From positions 19,182-83,181 of the forward strand of contig NZ_JACSQL010000015.1 in assembly GCF_014836635.1 (NCBI RefSeq): a stretch of 64,000 nucleotides of DNA, given 5' to 3'. This DNA is from Paenibacillus gallinarum. GTDB lineage: Bacteria > Bacillota > Bacilli > Paenibacillales > Paenibacillaceae. Below, piece after piece: positions 34,557 to 45,500 of the stretch (its first letter is position 1; every line of letters begins with the position of its first letter). The notes below the pieces were generated by a model that was not told where the DNA came from, ran no database searches, and worked only from the letters and a program-made list of their open reading frames with translations. The position numbers and the translations under genes were made by a program.

Positions 34557-35711
34557 ATGAACAAAAAAGAAGTGGTAGCTATGTTACTGGCCGGAGGTCA
34601 GGGTAAACGATTAAAAGGGCTGACGAAGACTTTAGCTAAGCCTGCTGTTTATTTTGGGGGAACTTACCGTATTATTGATTTTCCGCTTAGCAATTGTGCG
34701 AATTCGGGAATTGATACGGTAGGCGTATTAACACAATTTGAGCCTTTGGTGCTTCATTCGTATGTAGGAATTGGCAGTGATTGGGATTTAAATCGCCGAA
34801 AGGGAGGAGTATTTGTACTTCCGCCACATGAGAGAGAGGGGAGTAATAACTGGTACAGAGGTACGGCAGATGCGATTTATCGTAATCTGAATTTTGTTGA
34901 CCAGTTTGATCCTGAGCATGTACTTATCTTATCAGGTGATCATATCTATAAGATGAATTATGATGCCATGCTTCAATATCACAAAGACCATGATTCGGAC
35001 TGCACAATCTCGGTCATTGATGTACCTTTGCATGAAGCAAGCCGGTTTGGCATTTTGAATACAAAAAACAATTATGAGATTTATGAGTTTGAAGAGAAGC
35101 CGGAACATCCGAAAAGTACGCTAGCATCCATGGGAGTATATATGTTCAGATGGTCTGTCCTTAGACAGCATCTTCTTGAAAGTGAACAAGATCCGGATTC
35201 TACCTATGACTTCGGTCATGATATTATTCCTCTGCTTCTAAAGAATGAGAAGAAGCTGTACGCTTATCCATTTAGCGGTTACTGGAAAGACGTAGGGACG
35301 ATTAAGAGCTTGTGGGAAGCGAATATGGATCTGTTAAGCGATGATCCTCCCCTGAATTTAAATGATCCGCAGTGGCGTATCTATTCACGTAATCCGAATG
35401 AACCGGCAGGCTATATTGGGACAAAAGGGAAGGTCCGTAATAGCATCGTGAATGAAGGCTGCATTGTCGAAGGTGAAGTCAGCAAATCGGTATTATTTTA
35501 TGGGGTCGAGATCGGGGAAGGAAGTGTGATTACGGACTCAGTGATTATGCCTAAAGTGAAAATAGGAAAGAATGTTAGACTTCACAAGGCGATTGTAAGC
35601 GAAGGAACGATTATCGAAGATTACTCCGTTGTTGGGGGTAATGGAGATCAGGAAGATGAAATTTTACTAATTGACGAAACATTTCGACAACATACTTATG
35701 GACTTAGCTAA
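34557..35711 (+). CDS. glgC: Glucose-1-phosphate adenylyltransferase
   Basis: Makes ADP-glucose for glycogen synthesis. The 384-residue protein has the nucleotidyltransferase core with LLAGGQGKRLKGLTKTLAKPAVYFGG (given here in part; residues 11-36), SGDHIYKMNY near 120, FEEKPEHPKST near 180, and a C-terminal left-handed beta-helix. ATG follows TTGAGGAGGCTTATCC. glgD follows after 25 bases; in Bacillus the two form a heteromeric enzyme. Confidence 0.95.
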   Translation: MNKKEVVAMLLAGGQGKRLKGLTKTLAKPAVYFGGTYRIIDFPLSNCANSGIDTVGVLTQFEPLVLHSYVGIGSDWDLNRRKGGVFVLPPHEREGSNNWYRGTADAIYRNLNFVDQFDPEHVLILSGDHIYKMNYDAMLQYHKDHDSDCTISVIDVPLHEASRFGILNTKNNYEIYEFEEKPEHPKSTLASMGVYMFRWSVLRQHLLESEQDPDSTYDFGHDIIPLLLKNEKKLYAYPFSGYWKDVGTIKSLWEANMDLLSDDPPLNLNDPQWRIYSRNPNEPAGYIGTKGKVRNSIVNEGCIVEGEVSKSVLFYGVEIGEGSVITDSVIMPKVKIGKNVRLHKAIVSEGTIIEDYSVVGGNGDQEDEILLIDETFRQHTYGLS

Positions 35712-35736
35712 ATATGAATGAGGACGGTGACCTAGT

Positions 35737-36837
35737 ATGCAACAACTCATGGGTGTAGTAAACCTGGATCAAGAGCTTGATTTAATGAATGAATTAACGT
35801 ATTTTCGTTGCGGTGCTGCCGTTCCTTTTGCAGGTCGGTATCGTTTAATCGATTTTGTTTTGTCAAATTTAATGCATTCTAACATTCATCATACCGCGCT
35901 ATTTGTACGCAGGAAGTATCGATCGCTGCTTGATCATTTGGGGCAGGGTGCTCCATGGGATCTAGATCGCAAACACGGTGGACTTTTTATACTTCCGCCA
36001 GACTGGAATGATCCTACGGACCGTTCCAAAGGCGATTTGCAGCATTTTCATAATAATCGCGATTATTTTCTTCGAGCAAAAGGCACCCATATTATTCATA
36101 CCGGCAGTCAGCATATTTACTCGATGGATTACCGCGAAATGTATCAGTTTCATATCTCTCAGCAAGCCGATGTCACTCTTCTTTATAAAAAAGTAGATGC
36201 GATTCTTCCTGAACATGAATCCTGTGTACGGGTCGATGTGGACGGTGTGAAAGTTACCGGAATTCATCAAGAAGGAGATCATCCTAATATATATCTCGGT
36301 GCTTTTATTATGGAAAAACAATTGTTTTTGAAATTAGTGGATCATTGTATTGCGCATGGTCAAGATTACTTCTTCCGTGACGGAATCCAAGATAATTTGC
36401 ATAACTTAAACATTGCTGCATATGCTTTTGATGGATATCATACCGTAATTAACTCGATCGAAAGTTATTATCGTAATAGTATGGATTTACTCAATCAAGA
36501 ACAATATCAACGTTTGTTTAAACAAAATGAGATTCATACCAAAATCAAATATGAACCGCCGACTAGATTTCTGGATAATGCGGAAGTGAGCAACTCTTTA
36601 ATTGCTAATGGCTGTATTATTGGAGGACAGGTCGAGAATAGTATTATTTTTAGAGGAGTCAAAGTTCATAAAGGGGCACAAATTCGGAATTCGATCATTA
36701 TGCAAAAGTGTGTAATTGAGGAGAACGCAGTACTTGAGAATGTAATTCTTGATAAAGATGTACATTTAACGGCAGACCGCACACTGATCGGCGATGCTAA
36801 GCAGCCTTATGTCATTGCCAAAAGCAGCCAAATTTAA
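35737..36837 (+). CDS. glgD: GlgD, regulatory-type subunit of ADP-glucose pyrophosphorylase
   Basis: A 366-residue GlgC paralogue that lacks the N-terminal GGxGxRL nucleotide loop (the protein begins MGVVNLDQELDLMNELTYFRCGAAVPFAGRYR in place of it) but keeps the sugar-binding core and the C-terminal beta-helix repeats. In Bacillus relatives GlgD is non-catalytic and raises GlgC activity. It follows glgC by 25 bases; glgA, glgB and glgP are absent here. Confidence 0.92.
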   Translation: MQQLMGVVNLDQELDLMNELTYFRCGAAVPFAGRYRLIDFVLSNLMHSNIHHTALFVRRKYRSLLDHLGQGAPWDLDRKHGGLFILPPDWNDPTDRSKGDLQHFHNNRDYFLRAKGTHIIHTGSQHIYSMDYREMYQFHISQQADVTLLYKKVDAILPEHESCVRVDVDGVKVTGIHQEGDHPNIYLGAFIMEKQLFLKLVDHCIAHGQDYFFRDGIQDNLHNLNIAAYAFDGYHTVINSIESYYRNSMDLLNQEQYQRLFKQNEIHTKIKYEPPTRFLDNAEVSNSLIANGCIIGGQVENSIIFRGVKVHKGAQIRNSIIMQKCVIEENAVLENVILDKDVHLTADRTLIGDAKQPYVIAKSSQI

Positions 36838-36844
36838 AATCACT

Positions 36845-36880
36845 AAAAAAGGTCAGAGGAGTAATCCTCTGACCTTTCTT
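36845..36880. terminator. Bidirectional terminator after glgD
   Basis: AAAGGTCAGAGGA and TCCTCTGACCTTTCTT form a perfect stem between convergent glgD and the NlpC/P60 gene. Confidence 0.92.
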
Positions 36881-36932
36881 CATATGTTGAAAATCTGAAG
36901 TTTCATAATCGTGATGGCAGTTTATATGTATA

Positions 36933-37394
36933 CTATAAGCCGGCCTTTTTCGCTGCTGATGAACTAAGTACACGCTTAGCACCATAGTATTTCGAACTCC
37001 AATAACCCTTATTAATGGGTGTAATGGCGATACCTTTAGAGGAGGTAGCGGAGACAAAATTGTTATCGCTTAGGTATATACCAACATGTGAAATGCCTTT
37101 GCCGCTGGTATCAAAAAATACAAGATCGCCTTTGGTAAGAGCAGATTTCTTCACTGATGTTCCTTTTTTATATTGTTGTTTCGAACTATGAGGTAAAGAT
37201 ACACCTAGTTTTTTGTATACATAACGAGTAAACCCAGAGCAATCAAACCCTGTGAGTGTTGTACCGCCGTATTTATAAGGAACACCAACTGTTTTATTTA
37301 CTGTGGTAGTAAGTACAGAAGCGGAAGCTTCTCCGAGTCCTGCTGTGAAAAGTAAAGATAGTCCTAATGCTGCTGCTGCGAGTTTCTTTTTCAA
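36933..37394 (-). CDS. Secreted NlpC/P60 cell-wall hydrolase
   Basis: A 153-residue exported peptidase that cuts peptidoglycan stem peptides. It has a signal peptide (KKKLAAAALGLSLLFTAG, cleavage after ASA near residue 26) and a single NlpC/P60 domain with catalytic C52 in FDCSGFTRYVYKK and H103 in ISHVGIYL. No wall-binding domain is present. Start is TTG 37394, 9 bases after AAGGAG; an ATT lies immediately before it in frame. Expression is controlled by the ydaO riboswitch in its leader. Confidence 0.92.
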   Translation of the reverse strand: MKKKLAAAALGLSLLFTAGLGEASASVLTTTVNKTVGVPYKYGGTTLTGFDCSGFTRYVYKKLGVSLPHSSKQQYKKGTSVKKSALTKGDLVFFDTSGKGISHVGIYLSDNNFVSATSSKGIAITPINKGYWSSKYYGAKRVLSSSAAKKAGL

Positions 37395-37411
37395 AATGTA
37401 ATACTCCTTCC

Positions 37412-37546
37412 AATGCCTGCGAGGTTAGCTAAGGATTCGGTTGAAGGTACCCTATGATCACTCTGTTTCGAGATCAATTCACCCATGGTAGGCGGGTCCC
37501 CCGCTTCTTAGGTGCGTAAGAATTCGGCGGTTATCGTGATTGCACC
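37412..37546 (-). promoter_or_regulatory. ydaO/yuaA-type c-di-AMP riboswitch
   Basis: On the minus strand the leader of the NlpC/P60 gene carries the hallmark ydaO elements in order: GCGGGGGACCC, GGGTGAATTG, AGGGTACC, and CCGAATCC-TTAGCTAACCTCGCAGGC. These match the conserved core of the aptamer that turns off wall-hydrolase and potassium-transport genes when c-di-AMP is high. The 3' strand ends about 18 bases before the start codon, so control through terminator formation or ribosome access are both possible. Confidence 0.92.
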
Positions 37547-37782
37547 TTGTATATTCATGTTAATGATAACAATTAGTTACAATAATAATTACGAAAATGT
37601 TACTTTCTCTACAACGAATTTTAACATTGGCTGAATGAATTATCAACCTGATTTTGCTAATTTCACTCTCCTTTTATCGAATTTATTTCACCTTTGTGAA
37701 CATAGATGTTGTTTTAACCTTATTAGCTGAATTATTGAAGTTGTTTTAATACCGACTAATTTACTTTACATGACGATAAAAT

Positions 37783-37817
37783 AGGCCCGTAAGCATTAAA
37801 ATAATGCTTACGGGCCT
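37783..37817 (-). terminator. Terminator of the DUF11 genes
   Basis: AGGCCCGTAAGCATT and AATGCTTACGGGCCT form a perfect 15-bp stem, followed on the minus strand by ATTTTAT. The bases on the other side are also A/T-rich. Confidence 0.85.
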
Positions 37818-37828
37818 TTAATTTCTTC

Positions 37829-39544
37829 TTATTCATCGTGCTCAGTAAAAACAATTTCATAGACATTAGATACCACTTCAAAGGAGTGTATACGATTATT
37901 AAAGTCATACGTGTAAAGTGCCTGGATCGTATCGGTAAACACATATTCATCCCGTTCCCGTGTAGGTCTAAAGAGTGGAAACACTTGCATATGCAGTGTG
38001 TAAATAATTTGGATGATTTCACCAGGCTGAATATCTGTAATTTGCAATCTCTGCTGCTTCATCTCAAGATCTGTTAACTCACGTTTATGATCAGACCACT
38101 GAATAAAGCCATTTAGAATCGTAGACACACCCGGCGCTGGTAAGGGTAGAAATAAATCTGCTTTCGTATTCCCTGAATTCTGAATGGTTATCTCAAAAAG
38201 TATGTCATCTCCAGGCTCCACGAACTTCGGTGATGTGAGCACATGAAGTAATATCCGCGGGGCATAGAAAAAAACAGGAGTAAAAGCTAGCGTTGTCAGT
38301 CGAACTGATCTTCCGTCATTGATTCGAAATGTGTAAGTCAGCCGTGAACGGTTGACCCATTCTTCAGCAGAGACAAGGGAGTTAGGGATCACGGAAACTG
38401 TCGATTCAAAAGTGATATATATGCGGGAGTGTGGAATTAAAGTGCCTAAAGGAAGTCCATTCGCCAAAGAAACCTCAGGGCGAAGAATGCCATTTATTCT
38501 TACTGTACCCGGAACCAGATTGAGCTCTGGGGCTTGAAGTAAGTCATAGACTGCCTCTACGGGAATCTCTCCTTCATTTTGGATAAGTACTTCATATGTG
38601 ACCGTATCCTTATAGGTTACTTGATCAGGGGTTATATTTACGGAAATCGTTAATACCGGCAACAAATAAGAGATAGACACCGGGTTTGAACGAATTGTAA
38701 TTTCTTCTCCCTGATTGATATAAAGTAACGTTGCAACACTCGTAAGAGGAGTCGAAGATGTCCGTTTCCCTATTTTCACCTGATACGATATTTGTGTCGC
38801 TGAGCTTGCAGCAACGAAAGGTAATGTAATACCTGCGGATGGATCAAGATCAGGGGCGAGGAGACCATCAATCACCACACTGCCCGGAAGAAAAGCCATC
38901 TCACCCGACAATAATGTGCTAACTACTGCATTTCTGATATCTTCTTTTCCTGTATTTGTGATTTGTATAAAAAAAGTGATGATATCTCCCTCAAAAGTCT
39001 GATTCGTATTGGCATAATAGTAAATGGATAATTGAGAGGGAGATACGAATAAGGTGACAGGATTAGAGATGAGCTCTTTTGTAATGAGACGACCATCCAT
39101 CGCTTGGAATGTATAGCTTGCTGTGGCCACGTTGATAAGAGTTAACGAATCAGGGATGCTACTTACAATGATCTGGAACTGAATTGTAACTTTCTGGTTA
39201 ATCGGCAAGATCCCAATTTGCAGACCTTCTTGGGGACTCACCCCTGGTATAGGAACACCATCTTTCAAGAGGCTGTTAGGAATAAAGGAAGCGCCCTCCG
39301 GAAGGTTATCGGTTAGCGTAACTTCTGCAGGGGCATTCCCTGTATTCTCTATTTCAAGCTGATACATAACGATGCTGTCGAGCGTCACTTGTTCTACAGA
39401 GGCACTTTTTTTTAGAGTGAGAATAGCACCTGTAAGCGGGATAGATACCATATTGGAATAAGAGACACCTTCAAAACGGCCAGAAGCAAAACGGACAGAA
39501 GATTGATTGTTTAATACATAATTCCTTCTATCCTGCGAATTCAT
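37829..39544 (-). CDS. DUF11-repeat protein, C-terminal part of the split giant
   Basis: A 571-residue product that carries on the DUF11 repeats of the upstream gene. Its first 40 residues are the second half of a type-B repeat (NNQSSVRFASGRFEG, SYSNMVSIP), followed by four more, increasingly divergent DUF11 units and an acidic end (FTEHDE). There is no signal peptide, LPXTG motif or membrane anchor. Its ATG overlaps the stop of the 2233-residue gene (ATGA), with no good ribosome site. It is best read as the C-terminal portion of one protein separated by a frame change, or as a second subunit made by reinitiation. Confidence 0.8.
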   Translation of the reverse strand: MNSQDRRNYVLNNQSSVRFASGRFEGVSYSNMVSIPLTGAILTLKKSASVEQVTLDSIVMYQLEIENTGNAPAEVTLTDNLPEGASFIPNSLLKDGVPIPGVSPQEGLQIGILPINQKVTIQFQIIVSSIPDSLTLINVATASYTFQAMDGRLITKELISNPVTLFVSPSQLSIYYYANTNQTFEGDIITFFIQITNTGKEDIRNAVVSTLLSGEMAFLPGSVVIDGLLAPDLDPSAGITLPFVAASSATQISYQVKIGKRTSSTPLTSVATLLYINQGEEITIRSNPVSISYLLPVLTISVNITPDQVTYKDTVTYEVLIQNEGEIPVEAVYDLLQAPELNLVPGTVRINGILRPEVSLANGLPLGTLIPHSRIYITFESTVSVIPNSLVSAEEWVNRSRLTYTFRINDGRSVRLTTLAFTPVFFYAPRILLHVLTSPKFVEPGDDILFEITIQNSGNTKADLFLPLPAPGVSTILNGFIQWSDHKRELTDLEMKQQRLQITDIQPGEIIQIIYTLHMQVFPLFRPTRERDEYVFTDTIQALYTYDFNNRIHSFEVVSNVYEIVFTEHDE

Positions 39545-42500
39545 ATCGTAACGACCTGTACTTGGAATGTAATGGTTGAGAAAGCGCCCTCCTGAATAGT
39601 CCCAACCGTAACTCCTGTATTCGGATTGGCGTTAGGTCTAGCGTTTCCATCCACAATTACACTTCCCGAAACAAACTTAGTACCGGCAGGTACGGGGTCT
39701 ACCATAACGACATTTTCAACTTCTACTATTCCGTTATTGGTAATAACTACGGTATAAGTGATGGTATCGCCAACAACGGCATCTCCTGTGGAAGTCGTCT
39801 TTATAACCGTTACATTTGGTGATGAGACAGGGATTACGAGTGGGTTAGAACTAAAAGAACCGCCGAGCAATCGTCCATCTGGGGGTGCGTAAGTAAACGT
39901 TCCAAATGCTTGGTTGATCAGTTGCTGTAATTCTGGAAGCGTGTCAACGATGATTTGTAAAGTTACGGTAATATTGATATTTGATCCAGGAGCTACATTT
40001 CCGAGAGGAATACCCGTTTCCGGATTCACCCCAGGCTGAGGAACTCCGTTGATGAGTACACTATTTGGAACCAAGACGGCTCCATCAGGTAAGTCATCCG
40101 TTAAAGTTACAATTCCCGGTATATTGCCTGTGTTGGTTAGATTTAAGAAATAGGTTACGGTATCGCCTACCGTCACATTAGAAGTGCTGGATGTTTTTAG
40201 TAATTGAAAAATAGGCTGGTAGATTGAAATGCTTACTGTGTTGGAATAGGAAGCACCTGTAAAAGCACCTGAGGTAAAACTAACGGAAGAACGATTTTGG
40301 ATGGTGTATGGAGCACTTGGAAGCGTATTTACTCTTACGTCAAAAGTTACGGTCACTGCATTTCCTGGTGCAATCGTGCCTAGATTAATCCCGCCTGCCG
40401 GGTTTGCGTCTATTCGTGAACTGCCGCCGACGGTAACACTTCCGGGTACAAAACTACTTTCGATAGCTAAAACATCAGATAATACAGCGTTATTCACATT
40501 TGCAATACCGTTATTCGTAACTAGGACACTATACGTATAGGTGTCACCAACGACTGCGGTTGATACAGAGGCTGATTTCACGAGTGTTATATTTGGTGAG
40601 GAAACAGGTATTTGCAACAAATTACTAACAAAAGAACCATTGAGTGTTCTACCATCAGGCAAGGTATAAGTGAAGGTTGAAGCCGCTTGATTGCTTAATT
40701 GTTGACTGACCGGTAACGTATTAACGACAACTGAGAACATAACAGTGGCTGTGGATGATACAACACCGACGGACATACCTAATGCAGGATTTGCTCCTGG
40801 AACCGGTGCACCATTTAGAATAACACTGTTCGGAATAAGTGCGGTACCTTCTGGAATGAGATCAGTTAGAACGACATTACCACCATAATTACCTGTATTC
40901 GTATACGTAATCGAATAAACTACGGTATCTCCGACTGTTGCATTAATGGTGTTTGCTGTTTTAACGGCTGACAAAATAGGACTATATACAGGTGTGCTTA
41001 CGGTATTCGAGAATGTGCTGCCTGAGAATGTACCGGAAGTAAATGTTACGATTGCACGATTTTCGATTTGCGACAAAGAGGTAGTAGGTATCGAGTTGAT
41101 ACGATATTGAAAAGTAACGTTGACCGTAGATCCCGGAGTTATACTCCCTATCGTTACACCAGTAGCAGGGTTGGCGGTAGGACGCTGGATTCCGTCTACA
41201 TACACACTTCCGCTAATAAAAGAAGTTGACGCAGGGAGTGCATCGGTAACAATCACATTATTTACCGTCTCGATTCCATTGTTCCCGATGTTTACGGTAT
41301 ACGTATTGACATCCCCCACAGCAAGGGAAGTGAATGAAGATATTTTAACTGCGGTCACATTAGGAGCAGACACGGTAACTACGGAGACATTAGAAGAAAC
41401 ATTTCCGCCGAGTGTCCTGCCCGAAGGCAATGTATAGGAGTAACTGACAAAGGATTGATTACTTAAGAACTGTGGACTCGGAAGCGTATCTATGACGACA
41501 GAAAAGGTAACTGTACTTGAAGTTCCTGGGGTAATACTACCAGATACAATGCCTAGAGAAGGGTCGGAGCCAGGTGATGGAAGTCCGTTGATTAATACAC
41601 TGTTTGGAACAAAAGAGGTGCCAGCAGGTATCGTATCCGTTAGATTGATTGTAGCACCAAAGTTACCCGTGTTACTTACCGTAATACTGTAAGTGAGTGT
41701 ATCGCCAACGGTAGCATTGATTTTGCTTGCAGATTTGACAGCCGCAAGTACAGGGTTATATACGGGAATGATCGGTGCATTAGAGAAGGTTGTACCTGCA
41801 AACACCCCAGATGTAAAACTCACGGAGGCGGAACTACTGATTTCAGGTGGAGTAGGTACGGAAACAACCCTTACGTTATACGTAACTGTAGCAGAAGCTG
41901 AGGCTGCAATTCCACCTAAACTAATCCCACCCGTTGGATTAGCAGTTGGATTTGGCCCACCATTAATCGTGACACTGCCAGGAATGAATGACGTCCCTGT
42001 TACTGGATCTGATAGAAGTACATTTTGTACATCTTCAATACCAAGATTAGTAACCGTTACGGTAAACGTGATAATATCACCAACGGAAACATCAGCAAGT
42101 GAGCTTGTTTTGGTAACGAGTACATTTGGTGATGACACAGGGAAACTAACCGTGTTGGATAAAGCGGTTCCTGTTAATGTCCGGTTATCAGGAGTGGTGA
42201 ACGTAAAGGTAGATGAAGCTTGATTTGAAATGAACTGTGGTGATGGAAGCGATGTAATCGTAATGGAAAAAGAAAGAACTGAAGTTGCACCGGCTGCAAT
42301 TACTCCTGCGCTAACTCCATCAATGATGGAAACGCCGGGTATGGAAATTCCATTAACAAGAACACTGTTTGGAGTAAAGGTAGTTCCTGCAGGGATGGTA
42401 TCTGAAACGATAAGTGCAGCGGGTAGATTTCCAGAGTTTGTAGCCGTTATGGTGTATACCACAGTATCGCCTACGGTAGCGTTGTTTGTATTCGCTGTTT

Positions 42501-45500
42501 TGGTGAGTGAAATTTGCGGTTGAGTTACAGGAATTTGTGTTTGATTCGATGTTGATGTGCCTGAAAAAACACCTGATGTAAAACTAACCGTTGATTGATT
42601 ATTAATCTGTGAAGGTACAGCCATGGTTACATTCACCTCAAATGTAACGACAGCACTTGCCCCGGGGGCTAGACTGCCGATTGGAATGCCGGTTAGAGGA
42701 GATCGATCTGGAGCAAGGACTCCACCGATCACCACACTCCCGGGTACAAAAGAAACGTTTTGCGGTAATCCATCGCTGATAATGACATTGGTGATCGAAG
42801 AGGGTCCATTGTTAGTAATCGTGGTAGTGTAGGTAACTCTATCACCTACTACAGCAAGAGCAGTAGAAGCGGTTGTGACCACAGATACATTTGGAGCAGA
42901 TACCTGAATTACAACACTGTTAGATGTAGTACTTCCAGACAGTACACGGCCAGAAGGCGTTTGATAATAGTACAAAGCAGTTGCCTGATTCAGGATTTTC
43001 TGCGAGGCAGGCAGTGAATTTATCGTTACGAGGAAAGTAACAACGGTCATTCCACCCACAGGTACATCTGAAACTAAAAAACCACTTACTGGGTTGGCGC
43101 CTGGAGCAGGCACACCTCCAATTACCACACTATTGGTCACAAAGCTGACTTCAGTAGGTAATACATCTGTCAATGTTAGAGAGCTAACTATATTACCCGA
43201 ATTGCTGATTTGAATCGTATAAGTGAGTGTGTCTCCAGCTGTAGCCAGCGTTGTATTCGTACTTTTCACAAGGGAAATCGCAGCGTTATAGACAGGGATC
43301 GTCACTGTATTCGATGTGGAGGAACCTGTGAATGATCCGCTTGTAAATGCAGCAGTAGCTTGATTTGCAATCGCTCCAGAAGCAGGTAAAGAAATGACTT
43401 TTAGCTGATAGGTTACCAAGGCAGAGGATTGAGCCACAAGTGGACCAACCGCAATCCCGCTAGAGGGTACCGCAGTACTTACAGCAACTCCATTAATACG
43501 AACTGAACCGGTTACAAAGGAGGTTCCTTCGGGAGGGATATCGGATAAAATAATGGAGCTGACGGTTCCAGATCCGGTGTTACTTACAGTGATGCTGTAA
43601 GCGATGATATCATTTATCGCCGCTTCAGCAGTATTGGCTATTTTAACCAAGCTAATATTGGGTGCTGACACAGGAATGGATACAGTATTTGAAGAAAGAG
43701 CACCACTTTGTGTACGGCCACTAGGTAATGTATATGCGTAATTGATCGTTGCCGTATTCGTGATGGTTTGCGGTGTTGGCAGAGAAATGACCTGAAGCTG
43801 GAAAGTGACAATGCTTGTAGTATTTACTCCAAGCGAGCCGATGGAGAATCCGAGTGCAGGATTTGCTGCAGGAATAGGTACCCCACCGAGCGCCACACTT
43901 CCTGTAACAAAGTTTGTTCCAGGTGGTATGTTGTCAATAATCTGAACTTGAGCTCCTATGTTTCCTATATTCGTAAGTTGTAATGTAACTTCAAGTAGAT
44001 TACCAATGGCAGTACTTGTAGCGTTAAAGCTTTTTAAGGCGGAAATATTAGGCACGTATATAGGCGTCGAGACAATACTAGATACAACGTTTCCTGTAAA
44101 ACTACCTGAACCATATGAGATACTCGATTGATTCGAAATCTGACTGGTCGAAGGGACTGAAGTTACAAGCGCTTGAAAAGATACAGTTGTTGATCGGCCG
44201 CTCTGCAAGCTTCCTATGGAAATACTATTCGCGGGATTTGCACTTGGTCGAACCACACCATCCACAGTAAAACTTCCTACAATAAAGTTAGTGCCTGGGG
44301 GGCTGGCATCTGTGAAAACGATATTTTGTAGAGTGGTCAGACCGTTGTTTGTAATAACTGAAGTATATGTGATCGTTTCTCCTACGGATGTATCCGTTAC
44401 ATTTACTGATTTCGTAACACTCACATTCGGTGTGGTTACAGGGATCGATAAGGTGTTAGATACGGCTGATCCGCTGATTGTTCTTCCATCAGGTGGCTGA
44501 AACGTATAAGAGATACTTCCTTGATTGACTAGACTGGGCGGTGCAGGGAGTGAGTTAACAACCACTTGGAAAGTAACATTTGTTGTACTTCCAAGAGCTA
44601 GGGTTCCTATATTCACACCAGTAGCAGGATTCGCTCCGGAGATCACCGTTCCATTCACTCGAAAGCTGCCAGGGACAAATGTTGTACCCGCAGGAATGAC
44701 ATCGCGATAATTCACAGCCGCTCCTATATTTCCCGTGTTAGCAATGGTTGCTGTATAAGTCACCGTATCTCCTACCGTGGCATTTGTTGTGTCTGCTGAC
44801 TTAACTATAGTGAATAGTGGATCATAAACAGGTATAGATAGGTTATTGGAAGGAATGACACCTGTTATCGTACCTCCCCCAGCAACACTTTGGAAAGTAA
44901 AAGCAGTATTAGCTGAATTCGAGATCGTTTGATTCGCTGGAGTAGAGCTCACTGTAGCTCTGTATGTAATTGTTATTGAACTGCCAAAATTCAAGGTTCC
45001 AATGGGGACACCGCTAAGTATATCGAAGGTGGGTCTTGATGTTCCGGCAACAACTACACTTCCAGGTACAAAGGTAACGCCTGAAGGAAGGACATCCGTT
45101 AGTACGACACTCGCTGCATTGGCGGTTCCTGTATTCGATACAACAACTGTGTATGTATAGGTGTCTCCTAAGACTAAACCCGTTGCAGAAGCGCTTTTAA
45201 CGACACTAATGGAAGGCGAATTGATATTAATCTGAATTGCATTTGCGTTAATAATGTACACATCTCCGGAAGTGGTGAGGTTTAATACCGCAGATGACTG
45301 ATTATTGATGAGTCTTGCTGAAATATCTACATTCGTAATATCCCAGCCTTGTCTGCCGCCTATGATATTCGTTCCCGGTGCGCCATTTATTTGATTAGAT
45401 GTTCCAAATGTCCCCGTAGTATTAATTAGCCCAGCGTCATTATTAATTTGGGATGCAAAGAAATTGTTAGCAAAATTATTCGGACCTGAAAGAGAAACAA

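Noticed and set aside
37380..37400. ATT as start of the NlpC/P60 gene
   Set aside because: An in-frame TTG directly follows at an acceptable distance (9 bases) from AAGGAG and gives the expected signal peptide, so TTG suffices.
39530..39560. Programmed -1 frameshift site at the DUF11 junction
   Set aside because: No slippery heptamer such as A-AAA-AAG and no strong downstream stem near the stop.
41693..42223. Long plus-strand frames inside the DUF11 gene (for example 176 codons here)
   Set aside because: They mirror the repetitive minus-strand gene and lack ribosome sites; they recur at the same place in several repeats.
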